DNA from: Longitalea luteola
GTDB lineage: Bacteria > Bacteroidota > Bacteroidia > Chitinophagales > Chitinophagaceae
Assembly: GCF_017356035.1 (NCBI RefSeq)
Contig: NZ_JAFIQX010000002.1
Coordinates: forward strand, 744,001-808,000
Length of the DNA: 64,000 nucleotides
Direction: 5' to 3'
This document shows positions 1 to 8,216 of this stretch, piece by piece (positions within the stretch are counted from its first letter, which is position 1; the number at the start of each line of letters is the position of its first letter). The translations under genes were made by a program, and so were the position numbers. The notes beneath the pieces are model-generated. The model was given only the letters and a program-made list of their open reading frames with translations. It made no database searches and was not told the origin of the DNA.

Positions 1-939
1 GGCAGGATTCTTTATGTTGGAAAAAGCGCCATAAACGACTGATGTGTTCTGAAGGTGCTCAGTAAACCGGTACTGGTGGGTAAAACCCGCCAGAAATGTT
101 TTTTGGTAAATGGCTGCGTTGGCATCCCGGGCGCTTGGAAAAGCGCCTGCAGCAGGCCGTGCTGATTTCGGATTCTCCCTGAATTGAGCGGCTGTTAATC
201 CGCCCGGTGTTTGGTAATACAGATCGCCATATAATACGGAAGCTGCCAGTTCTTGTTTCGCGCTGACCTTATACCGCGTTTCCCAGGTAGCCACATCGCG
301 CCGCATGCGCGTTTGATCGCGGTACCCATCACTGGATAAGCGGGCATAACCAAATGTGTTAGTATGATCGCTGTCACCCAGTGTGACCTGGGCATTGATG
401 TTTTGTAAATTATAGCTGCCTGTTGAATAATGCAGGTTTATGCCAGCCGGTTCGTTGTTTGCCTGGCTGTTGATCAGCACCGCTCCACCGGTACCTGCAC
501 CATATAAACTACTGGCCGGTCCCTTGAGCACTTCTATGGAATTTACGTTGAAATAACTGAGCTGGTTCAGGTAGGTGTTGCCGCCCGGATCGGTGAAGGG
601 GATACCGTTCCAGTATACTTTTACATTCCGAACGCCAAAGGGCGACCGCAGGGTACTGCCGCGTATATTTAACCGGTAGCTTCCGGGTGATCTTTCTTCC
701 ATATGCACGCCTGGCGTGGCATTGAGGGCAGGTAAGAAACTGGTATTGTTATATCGCCCCAGCTGGGCTGTATTGATAACATTAACGGCGGCTGATACTT
801 CTTTTAACTGGCGGTTTTGTTCATAGGCCTTCACCACCACCTCCTGCAAGGTGCGGACGGTGTCTTGTGGCTGATCATGCTGCGCTCGCAGCGATACACT
901 TGCTAAAGCTGCTAAAAAGATAAGGAGCGAAGTTTTCAT
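1..939 (-). CDS. TonB-dependent outer-membrane receptor, N-terminal part (cut by window start)
   Basis: The frame is open from an ATG at 939 down to base 1, giving 313 residues with no stop, so the C-terminal part of the barrel is outside the window. Residues 1-20 form a signal peptide (MKTSLLIFLAALA, ending near RAQ). A TonB-box-like LQEVVVKA follows, then a plug domain with the typical stretches LNIRGSTLRSPFG, VYWNGIPFTDPGG and LKGPASSLYGAGTGGA, then the first barrel strands. There is no carboxypeptidase-like domain before the plug. Such receptors import iron chelates, vitamins or other large ligands using TonB energy; the ligand cannot be read here. It is divergent from the permease gene, with 55 bases between the two starts. 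Confidence 0.93.
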   Translation of the reverse strand, partial: MKTSLLIFLAALASVSLRAQHDQPQDTVRTLQEVVVKAYEQNRQLKEVSAAVNVINTAQLGRYNNTSFLPALNATPGVHMEERSPGSYRLNIRGSTLRSPFGVRNVKVYWNGIPFTDPGGNTYLNQLSYFNVNSIEVLKGPASSLYGAGTGGAVLINSQANNEPAGINLHYSTGSYNLQNINAQVTLGDSDHTNTFGYARLSSDGYRDQTRMRRDVATWETRYKVSAKQELAASVLYGDLYYQTPGGLTAAQFRENPKSARPAAGAFPSARDANAAIYQKTFLAGFTHQYRFTEHLQNTSVVYGAFSNIKNPA

Positions 940-994
940 TCTCTATGCGTGAATTAACCCTAAAGGTAAATGCAAATATTATTAACTTTCATTA

Positions 995-2329
995 ATGAAG
1001 TCGTCCCGGTTAAATTTATTCGATCTCACCATGATCGTCGTCAGCCTGGTAATAGGCATGGGCATATTTCGTACCCCGGTAAATGTAGCCCGTCAGGCGG
1101 GCTCGGCAGACATGTTCTTTATTGCCTGGATCACCGGCGGGCTGGTAGCTTTATGCGGAGCATTGACCTATGCTGAAATTGGTTCCAGGTACCCGGTCAC
1201 AGGGGGCTATTACAAGATCTTTTCCTATTGCTATCACCCTTCCATTGCTTTTGCCATTAATTGCATCATCCTTGTATCGAATGCCGCTTCCCTGGCCGGG
1301 GTGGCTTTGATAGGGTCAGAGTACCTGGCCAATGTATTGTTTAAAGGAAGTACCAATATCAATTCCATCAAGCTCCTTATTTCCACCATAGCAGTGATCC
1401 TTTTTTACAGCGTGAACCTGATGGGCCTTAAAATGAGCGCCCGTACCCAGAATGTGCTTACGGTCATCAAGATCGGGGTGGTTGTTTTTCTCATCAGTGC
1501 CTTGTTTACCGGCGATTATGCAACTGCGGTTACCCCAGCCAGTTTGGAAGCGCCCGGCCTCATGAACACCCTGAAAGCCTTCGGCGCCTGCCTGGTAGCC
1601 GTGAGTTTTACGTATGGCGGCTACCAACAAACGATAAATTTTGGCGGAGAAGTTCAAAATCCGTCAAAAATTTTGCCAAAAGGGATATTTTTTGGCATTG
1701 CTATAATAATGTTGCTGTATATTACAATTAATTACACCTATTATAAGGTAATAGGCTTCGGGAATTTGAAAGAAGCACAATCTATTGCTGCTATTCTTGC
1801 CGGTAAATTGTTTGGCGATAAAGGTTTCACCATTCTATCGGTACTGTTGTTCCTGTCTGTGCTGGCCTATGTAAATGTATTGTTGATGAGTAACCCGCGT
1901 GTTATGTATGCAATGAGCGATGAGGGCGTACTACCGGCAATCTTTAAGAAAGTGAGCGCAAGAAGAAATGTCATTGTCGTGTCACTCAGTGCATTTACGA
2001 CGTTGTGCCTCATCACCCTGTTTTATGGTAAAACATTTGATGAGATCCTCGATCACACTATATTTTTAGATTCCATTGGTATGGCCACCTCAGCCGGCAC
2101 CATTTTTATTTTGCGTAAAAGGGCCGTCGGGGAGGATATAAAAGATAGTTATCGCATGAAGTTGTACCCGTTGCTGCCTCTGATCTTTATAGCATCGTAC
2201 CTGTTTGTAGGCACCAGTATTGCGATCAATACACCAAAGGCGGCGTGGGTAAGCGCTTTGGTATTCGCTGTATTCTTTGTACTCTATTTTGTATTACGCA
2301 TATTCAAGAAATCTCCTCAACCAAACTGA
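995..2329 (+). CDS. APC-family amino-acid permease
   Basis: A 444-residue inner-membrane protein with about 12 hydrophobic segments. The first helix carries the broken-helix motif of the amino acid-polyamine-cation family (VIGMGIFRTPVNVARQAGS, residues 17-35). Family members exchange or co-transport amino acids. The stop is four bases before the start of a Cys/Met-type PLP enzyme, so the two are surely co-transcribed and the substrate is probably a sulfur amino acid or a related compound; that link is inference. ATG at 995 is preferred because it starts just before the first helix. Length is normal for the family. Confidence 0.9.
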   Translation: MKSSRLNLFDLTMIVVSLVIGMGIFRTPVNVARQAGSADMFFIAWITGGLVALCGALTYAEIGSRYPVTGGYYKIFSYCYHPSIAFAINCIILVSNAASLAGVALIGSEYLANVLFKGSTNINSIKLLISTIAVILFYSVNLMGLKMSARTQNVLTVIKIGVVVFLISALFTGDYATAVTPASLEAPGLMNTLKAFGACLVAVSFTYGGYQQTINFGGEVQNPSKILPKGIFFGIAIIMLLYITINYTYYKVIGFGNLKEAQSIAAILAGKLFGDKGFTILSVLLFLSVLAYVNVLLMSNPRVMYAMSDEGVLPAIFKKVSARRNVIVVSLSAFTTLCLITLFYGKTFDEILDHTIFLDSIGMATSAGTIFILRKRAVGEDIKDSYRMKLYPLLPLIFIASYLFVGTSIAINTPKAAWVSALVFAVFFVLYFVLRIFKKSPQPN

Positions 2330-2333
2330 TCAA

Positions 2334-3500
2334 ATGAACGATCTTTCGTACATATTAAATGAATTAGGTGAAGACCGGGAGCAGTATTTCCGCGCTATCT
2401 CTCCGCCCATTATGCAAACCAGCAATTTTGCCTTTAAGAAGGTGGAAGATCTGCGTAAGGTGTTCGAGGACGAGTTCAGTACCTATCTGTATAGCCGCGG
2501 TTTAAATCCAACCGTTGATATCCTGCGCCAGAAGCTGGCTGCTTTGGATGAAGCCGAAGACTGCTTGGTATTCAACAGCGGCGCCTCCGCTATTTTCGCT
2601 TCTGTATTTTCGAATGTGCAATCAGGTGACCATATTGTATCGGTGCGCAATCCATATACCTGGGCACAAAGAATGTTCGATAATATCCTGCCCCGGTTTG
2701 GCATTTCCACTACGTATGTAGATGGTACCCACATTGAAAATTTCGAAAGGGCCATCCTTCCCAATACCAGGATCATTTACCTCGAATCGCCCAATAGCTG
2801 GGATTTCGCCTTGCAGGATCTGCGGGCTGTTGCCGACCTGGCCCGGGCTGAAGATATTATAACAATTTGTGATAACAGCTATTGCACACCCCTGTACCAA
2901 AAGCCGGTGGTCATGGGTATTGATATGGTATTGCAATCGGCCACCAAATATATAGGCGGGCATAGCGATGTGGTAGCAGGCGTATTAACCGGCACCCGCC
3001 AGATGATGAAAAAGATCTTCGACAATGAGCTGTTAAATATGGGAAATGGCATTACTCCTTTTAATGCCTGGCTGCTGATCCGCGGTCTGCGTACGCTGCC
3101 CGTTCGGCTCGAACGCATTTCCGGCACTACGGCTAAAGTGGTTGACTACCTGAAAAAACACCCCCAGGTAGAAGAAGTGATCTTCCCTTTTGATCCCTCA
3201 TTTCCCCAATATGAGCTGGCCCGTGAACAAATGGCCGGCGCCTGTGGCCTGTTCACCATCGTAATGAAGGCAGAAAAAATGCAACAGATTGTAACCTTCT
3301 GCGAATCTTTGCGACACATACTTATGGCTGTAAGCTGGGGTGGTCATGAAAGCCTGGCCATTCCGCGATGCGCTTCCATAAAACCGGAGCATTTCGATGC
3401 CGGTAACCGGGTGCATAAGATGATCCGGTTTTATGTCGGACTGGAAGACCCGGATTACCTGATCGCCGATTTTGAGCAGGCTTTTGCCAAAAGCCGGTAG
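2334..3500 (+). CDS. PLP-dependent enzyme of the Cys/Met metabolism (gamma) family
   Basis: 388 residues from ATG 2334; the frame is open further upstream but that would overlap the permease. The fold-type I signature is clear: the PLP lysine is K205 in SATKYIGGHSD and the pyridine-nitrogen aspartate is D180 in CDNSY. Relatives include cystathionine gamma-synthase, cystathionine lyases, methionine gamma-lyase and O-acetylhomoserine sulfhydrylase. The usual ESPxNP segment reads ESPNSWDF here (residues 151-158), so the substrate end of the active site differs from the textbook enzymes and a specific name is not safe. It is coupled to the permease gene, which suggests uptake plus conversion or breakdown of one amino acid. 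Confidence 0.88.
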   Translation: MNDLSYILNELGEDREQYFRAISPPIMQTSNFAFKKVEDLRKVFEDEFSTYLYSRGLNPTVDILRQKLAALDEAEDCLVFNSGASAIFASVFSNVQSGDHIVSVRNPYTWAQRMFDNILPRFGISTTYVDGTHIENFERAILPNTRIIYLESPNSWDFALQDLRAVADLARAEDIITICDNSYCTPLYQKPVVMGIDMVLQSATKYIGGHSDVVAGVLTGTRQMMKKIFDNELLNMGNGITPFNAWLLIRGLRTLPVRLERISGTTAKVVDYLKKHPQVEEVIFPFDPSFPQYELAREQMAGACGLFTIVMKAEKMQQIVTFCESLRHILMAVSWGGHESLAIPRCASIKPEHFDAGNRVHKMIRFYVGLEDPDYLIADFEQAFAKSR

Positions 3501-3792
3501 CATAAAAGTGAATAATGACATGGGAGCCCGCATATCTATAAAAAGATATGGCGTTAAAACCGTATGCTGACGATCAATTCCTCAGCATCCGGTAATTGCT
3601 GTTTTTCCCTTTTTGTAACATGTGTTTATTCATTATTTTAACTGACCGTTTATCAAAAACAAGCTTATTCGCCTGTCATTACAATTACTTTTGGAAGATA
3701 AAACACCTGTCCCGCGATCGGGATGGTAGTGCCGTCTGATCCGGGCTGTGTCGGGTGCCGGCATCTGGCTAAAGAACAAATAATATTTTCAG
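3501..3792. other. Intergenic region before the efflux pair
   Basis: No gene is visible. A 7-bp hairpin (3564-3570 with 3582-3588) followed by T-rich sequence may end the permease/PLP transcript. The tolC-like promoter element lies at 3686-3693. A small palindrome at 3710-3723 sits in the expected leader. Confidence 0.4.
3686..3693 (+). promoter_or_regulatory. Bacteroidota -7 element for the tolC-like gene
   Basis: TACTTTTG matches the TAnnTTTG consensus of the primary sigma factor of Bacteroidota. The start codon is about 100 bases downstream, so the leader would be about 90 bases long. No good -33 TTG is seen at the right distance. Confidence 0.45.
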
Positions 3793-5253
3793 ATGAAAAA
3801 TAGTAAGGTCTTATTATTAATTCCTCTTTTCACAGGCTGCCTTTCATTGGGTGTATTGGCGCAGGATGACTGGGATCTGCGGCGTTGTGTTGAATATGCA
3901 CTGGCCAACAACATCTCGGTTCAGCAAACAATGGTTCAGGCCGAAGTGGCTGAAATAGGGGAAAAGCAATCCCGCTGGTCGAAATACCCCAGCGCCGATT
4001 TCAGCACCAATACCGGCTTGCAATGGGGCCGGTCAATTGACCCTACCACTAACCAGTTTACCAGTAACCAGTTATTATACCAGGGATATAATTTAAGCGC
4101 AGGTGTCACTGTATTTAACTGGCATCGCATCAAGAATAATATCATCTCTGCCAGTTTGAATACCGATGCAGCCAGAATGGATGTGGAGAAGATCAAAAAT
4201 GATGTAGCCCTGAACGTTGCTACTTACTATTTACAGGTATTGCTGGCGCGGCAACAAATTAAGATCTCCAGCGTGCAAATGCAGCAAACCAAGGAACAAC
4301 TGGAGGTAGCACGTAAAAGAGTAGCTGCCGGTGCTTCACCGGAACTCGATGCGCTTACACTTGAGGGACAGTATGCTACCGACAGTGCCAATTATATCTC
4401 GGCAAGGGCTACGGCCGATCAAAACCTGCTGCAGTTAAAACAGGTGCTGAATATAGATGCCGGTAAATTATTCGACATTGCTACACCTCCGGTTGAAGAG
4501 ATACCCGTAGAGCCTATTTTACAATTGCAACCTGAAACGGTTTTCCAGATCGCCATGCAGAACCAGCCTGCGCAAAAGGCCATTCAATTACGATTGCGAT
4601 CGCTGGAAGCTGCCTTGCGGGCCAGCCGTGCCGCCATGTACCCCACTATTTCAGTGGGCGGATCACTCGGTACCAACTTTTCTAGCGCTGATAGAAAAGT
4701 AACCGGCTTTAACTTAAAAGGCTTTACACCCAATGGCGATGTGGTGCGTTTATCAGGAGCAGAGTATCCCGTGCTTACTCCCGATATTCAGGTAACCCAG
4801 GGTAAAAAAACATTTGGTGAACGCTGGGATGGCTGGGGCGTTCAAATGAATAACAACTTCCGCCAAAGCCTGGGGCTTAGTATTTCAGTGCCCATCATAA
4901 GCGGTGGAGCTGCCCGCTTTAATTATCAACGGTCGAAACTCGATATTAAAAATGCAGAGCTCACCAGGTCACTGGCCGACCAAACCTTAAAGAACGATAT
5001 TTATAAAGCCTATTATAGCGCGACCGCTGCACTGGAAAAATTCAATGCAACCAAACTGACCCTGGATGTTACCCAAAGATCATACGATGTAGCAAAAAAA
5101 AGGAACGAGCTGGGCTTACTCAGTACATTTGATCTTATTATCAGTCAGGCCAATTTAACCCGTGCTAAATTTGATATGGCTTCCGCCCAGTTTGATTATG
5201 TTTTCAAAATGAAGGTGCTGGAGTTTTATAAAGGGCAGGGCATTAAATTATAA
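3793..5253 (+). CDS. TolC-family outer-membrane efflux protein
   Basis: 486 residues. An N-terminal signal peptide (SKVLLLIPLFTGCLSLGVLAQ) is followed by the two repeated outer-membrane efflux (OEP) domains: long helices such as LQVLLARQQIKISSVQMQQT, and a second copy ending in KRNELGLLSTFDLIISQAN. The protein should form a trimeric outer-membrane channel and periplasmic tunnel that docks to the adaptor encoded next (5361). The opening after the signal (DDWDLRRCVEYALANNISVQQ) is the standard start of Bacteroidota TolC homologues. No inner-membrane pump is encoded in this cluster. A hairpin separates it from the adaptor gene. Confidence 0.93.
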   Translation: MKNSKVLLLIPLFTGCLSLGVLAQDDWDLRRCVEYALANNISVQQTMVQAEVAEIGEKQSRWSKYPSADFSTNTGLQWGRSIDPTTNQFTSNQLLYQGYNLSAGVTVFNWHRIKNNIISASLNTDAARMDVEKIKNDVALNVATYYLQVLLARQQIKISSVQMQQTKEQLEVARKRVAAGASPELDALTLEGQYATDSANYISARATADQNLLQLKQVLNIDAGKLFDIATPPVEEIPVEPILQLQPETVFQIAMQNQPAQKAIQLRLRSLEAALRASRAAMYPTISVGGSLGTNFSSADRKVTGFNLKGFTPNGDVVRLSGAEYPVLTPDIQVTQGKKTFGERWDGWGVQMNNNFRQSLGLSISVPIISGGAARFNYQRSKLDIKNAELTRSLADQTLKNDIYKAYYSATAALEKFNATKLTLDVTQRSYDVAKKRNELGLLSTFDLIISQANLTRAKFDMASAQFDYVFKMKVLEFYKGQGIKL

Positions 5254-5268
5254 CATTCTCGTCAGGGT

Positions 5269-5319
5269 AAGGTGTGCCGCACTTATCGCTGGCATTGTAA
5301 ACTAAGTGTGGCACACTTT
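5269..5319 (+). terminator. 17-bp hairpin between tolC-like and adaptor genes
   Basis: AAGGTGTGCCGCACTTA (5269-5285) pairs with 5303-5319, 15 of 17 pairs being Watson-Crick. There is no T-run behind it, so it is more likely an attenuator or mRNA-stability element within the operon than a full terminator. Confidence 0.5.
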
Positions 5320-5360
5320 ATAATAGTTCATGAGATTCTAAACCGCGACAACCATTCATT

Positions 5361-6740
5361 ATGAAGAAGAAAAAATTATTGTGGGTCATTCTTGGGCTTG
5401 GGGCATTGGTGATCATGCTGGTGGGCCTTAAGAGCGCCGGTGTAATAGGGAAGGAGGAAGGTTTGAAAGTGGCCACAGAAAAGGTGCAGCTCCGCAATAT
5501 AACCGAAACCGTAAATGCCAGTGGCAAAGTGTATCCTGAAATAGAAGTTAAGGTCAGTCCTGATATTTCAGGTGAAATTGTAGACCTGCAGGTAAAGGAA
5601 GGGGATAGTGTTCGCAGGGGACAGGTCCTGGCAAAGATCTATGCAGATATTTATTCTACCCAGCGTAACCAGGCTGCGGCGGAAGTAAGCCGTCAGCAGG
5701 CGTTGGTTGATAACAGCAAAGCACAGCTGGAAAGTCTTGAGTCTGCGCTGCAACTGGCAAAAAGAACTTTTGAACGGCAAAAGCAGTTGAAGGCTGATAA
5801 GATAATTTCCGATGCAGAATTTGAACAGGCGCAAAACGCTTTACAAACGGCACAGGCCAATTATAACGCGGCTTTGCAGAGCATTCGAAGCGGCGAAGCC
5901 GGCATCGCCAGTTCCAGGGCCAGTCTCGAAAGAGCGAACAAAGACCTTAGCCGAACGGCCGTGTTATCACCTATGAGTGGAGTGGTGTCTTTATTGAATG
6001 TTAAAGCCGGTGAAAGGGTAGTGGGTAACTCCATGATGGCGGGTACCGAAATGATGCGTATTGCCGATATGAGCATTATTGAAGTACAGGTAGAAGTGGG
6101 CGAGAATGATATTCCAAAAGTAAAAATGGGCGATTCTGCCCTGGTAGAAGTAGATGCCTATAATAACCGGAAATTTAAAGGCATTGTTACCCAGATCGCC
6201 AGCAGTAATACCACGGCCAGCAGCGCAGCGGCTGCTTCCACATCAAACGATGTAACAAATTATAAAGTGCATATCAGGTTGCTGCGCGATTCTTATAAAG
6301 ATCTCATCGATCCTGAACGGCCCAGGCGTTTCCCTTTCCGCCCCGGGATGAATGCCAGTGCCGATATTCAAACCAGAACAAAAGCAAATGTTCTGGCTGC
6401 GGCTATCAATGCTGTTAGCACCCGGGAAAAAGGAACTGATAATGTTGTCGGTGAAAATAAAGACAAGGATAAAAACAACGGCAACAATACGGAGGATGAG
6501 AGCAAATCAACTGCTACTGATCTCGATGAAGTAGTATTCGTTTTGAAACCAGACGGCACCGTAAAAAAAGCAGTTGTGAAAACCGGTATCCAGGACATCA
6601 ACTACATTGAAATTACCGAAGGGCTGAAGGCAGGCGATGAAATTGTAGTAGCGCCCTATAATATTATCAGCAAAACATTAAAAGAAGGTACAAAAGTAAA
6701 AGTAGTGCCGAAGGATAAGTTATTCGAAGTTAAAAAGTAA
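5361..6740 (+). CDS. Periplasmic adaptor (HlyD/MFP family) of an efflux pump
   Basis: 459 residues. A membrane anchor lies at about residues 6-24 (LWVILGLGALVIMLVGL), then a lipoyl/barrel-sandwich half (VKVSPDISGEIVDLQVKEGD), a long alanine- and glutamine-rich coiled-coil hairpin (about 95-190), the second sandwich half (AVLSPMSGVVSLLNVKAGE) and beta-barrel domains with a low-complexity Lys/Asp/Asn insert around 365-385. It should link the TolC-type channel upstream to an inner-membrane ABC or RND pump. In related genomes such adaptors are usually followed by MacB-type permease and ATPase genes; here the next gene is gpsA, so the pump must be encoded elsewhere. Confidence 0.92.
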   Translation: MKKKKLLWVILGLGALVIMLVGLKSAGVIGKEEGLKVATEKVQLRNITETVNASGKVYPEIEVKVSPDISGEIVDLQVKEGDSVRRGQVLAKIYADIYSTQRNQAAAEVSRQQALVDNSKAQLESLESALQLAKRTFERQKQLKADKIISDAEFEQAQNALQTAQANYNAALQSIRSGEAGIASSRASLERANKDLSRTAVLSPMSGVVSLLNVKAGERVVGNSMMAGTEMMRIADMSIIEVQVEVGENDIPKVKMGDSALVEVDAYNNRKFKGIVTQIASSNTTASSAAAASTSNDVTNYKVHIRLLRDSYKDLIDPERPRRFPFRPGMNASADIQTRTKANVLAAAINAVSTREKGTDNVVGENKDKDKNNGNNTEDESKSTATDLDEVVFVLKPDGTVKKAVVKTGIQDINYIEITEGLKAGDEIVVAPYNIISKTLKEGTKVKVVPKDKLFEVKK

Positions 6741-6792
6741 TTCAGGCATTTTCCTGCTTCATACTTTTTTTATGCCTCTTTGCCTTTATTCC

Positions 6793-6800
6793 TATTTTTG
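6793..6800 (+). promoter_or_regulatory. -7 element for gpsA
   Basis: TATTTTTG fits TAnnTTTG exactly and lies 17 bases before the gpsA ATG, predicting a leader of only about 10 bases. The -33 side has no clear TTG. Confidence 0.5.
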
Positions 6801-6817
6801 GGCAAACAAAGAATTAC

Positions 6818-7855
6818 ATGCAACTGGGAATTATTGGTAGTGGCAGCTGGGCTACGGCATTGGCAAAAATCTGTACAGACAATAAAAGAACCATAAACTG
6901 GTGTGTACGATCTGAAGAAATTGTAAATCACCTGCAACACCGGCATCATAATCCCGGCTATTTAAGTTCGGTTTATTTTGATACCAATCTGTTGAACCTG
7001 TTTACCGATATTGCTGCCACCATTGCAGCGAGTGACTGCATCCTCATCGCGGTTCCATCGGCCTATGTAACTGCTTCACTGAAAGGCCTGCCTGCAAATG
7101 CATTTGAAGGCAAAAAAGTGATCTCTGCTGTAAAAGGTATTTTGCCCGACAACAACTTATTGCTGAACGATTACCTGAAAGAAAAATTCAGCCTGCCTTT
7201 ATCCGATTATTTTACTGTAATGGGACCCTGCCACGCCGAGGAAGTGGCTTCCGAAAAATTATCTTACCTCACATTTTCGGGCATAGATGTAGTAATGGCA
7301 GAGAAAATTGCTGCCTGCTTCAGTACCGAATACCTCAATACCATCGTTAACAGTGATGTGTATGGCGTGCAGTATGCGGCTGTGTTGAAGAACATTTACG
7401 CGTTGGGCGCGGGTATAGCGCATGGCCTCGAATACGGTGATAATTTCCTCAGTGTGCTGATCGCCAATTGCGCCGATGAAATGGCCGGCTTTTTGAAAAA
7501 GATCGGCATTAAACATATTGAAGTGGGAGTACATGAAGGCGAAGACCCCATAACACACCGCCAAACGCAAAACTATGCTGCGTCCGTTTACCTGGGCGAT
7601 CTGCTGGTAACCTGTTATTCATTGCATAGCCGTAACCGTACGTTTGGAAACATGATCGGTAAAGGCTATTCGGTAAAAGCTACGCAGTTGGAAATGAACA
7701 TGGTGGCTGAGGGCTATAATGCCAGTAAATGTATTTACCTGGTTAATAAACAAATCGGGGCAGAAATGCCGATAGCCGAAACCATTTACCGCATTCTTTG
7801 GGAAAATGTTAAACCCCGCAAAGGCTTTAATCTTGTAGAGCAAACATTGGTCTAA
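6818..7855 (+). CDS. gpsA: Glycerol-3-phosphate dehydrogenase [NAD(P)+]
   Basis: 345 residues, normal for the family. Residues 4-14 carry the Rossmann loop (GIIGSGSWATA). The active-site block GPCHAEEVASE replaces the more common GPSHAEEV, and the catalytic-lysine region reads AAVLKNIYALGAGIAHGLEYGDN-like. The enzyme reduces dihydroxyacetone phosphate to sn-glycerol 3-phosphate for phospholipid synthesis in the cytoplasm. It has its own likely promoter and is not obviously part of the efflux operon upstream. Confidence 0.95.
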   Translation: MQLGIIGSGSWATALAKICTDNKRTINWCVRSEEIVNHLQHRHHNPGYLSSVYFDTNLLNLFTDIAATIAASDCILIAVPSAYVTASLKGLPANAFEGKKVISAVKGILPDNNLLLNDYLKEKFSLPLSDYFTVMGPCHAEEVASEKLSYLTFSGIDVVMAEKIAACFSTEYLNTIVNSDVYGVQYAAVLKNIYALGAGIAHGLEYGDNFLSVLIANCADEMAGFLKKIGIKHIEVGVHEGEDPITHRQTQNYAASVYLGDLLVTCYSLHSRNRTFGNMIGKGYSVKATQLEMNMVAEGYNASKCIYLVNKQIGAEMPIAETIYRILWENVKPRKGFNLVEQTLV

Positions 7856-7977
7856 TAAATAACTGGAGCCAGTTGTAATAATTTTCGGTTTTTTACGACG
7901 AATAAGATCATGTTATTGGAATACGGTTGTTTTCCATTATCAAATCATTACATTATCAAATCATCACATTTGCTTTT

Positions 7978-8088
7978 ATGCCTTTCTCATTAGGAATATA
8001 TGGAGTTACTGCCCTGTTGGTATTAGGAGGCATTGTGGCCATCAATGAGGTGATCAAATACCTGAAGAAAGACCATCATTCGGTTTAA
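7978..8088 (+). CDS. Small single-helix membrane protein (36 residues)
   Basis: A short frame from ATG 7978 to TAA 8086-8088. The protein begins MPFSLGIYGVTALL, has one strongly hydrophobic segment (about residues 5-22), then a charged tail with KKDHH. A terminator follows 28 bases later, which supports a real transcribed unit after gpsA. Function unknown. A chance open frame cannot be excluded, but the helix-plus-charged-tail design is typical of bacterial microproteins. Confidence 0.55.
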   Translation: MPFSLGIYGVTALLVLGGIVAINEVIKYLKKDHHSV

Positions 8089-8116
8089 AAATCTTTATAA
8101 AGCATTGATTATCACT

Positions 8117-8143
8117 AATGCGTTCCGTTGGAGCGCATTTTTT
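8117..8143 (+). terminator. Rho-independent terminator after gpsA and the small protein gene
   Basis: AATGCGTTCC pairs with GGAGCGCATT (one G-T wobble) around a GTT loop, and four T follow. It closes the plus-strand unit before the convergent hemW gene. Confidence 0.7.
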
Positions 8144-8216
8144 ATGCCTATGACTTCGCAAAAAGAAGACCCGGAGCAATCATTGACGACTGTCACCGTT
8201 GGGCGGTCATTGCGGA

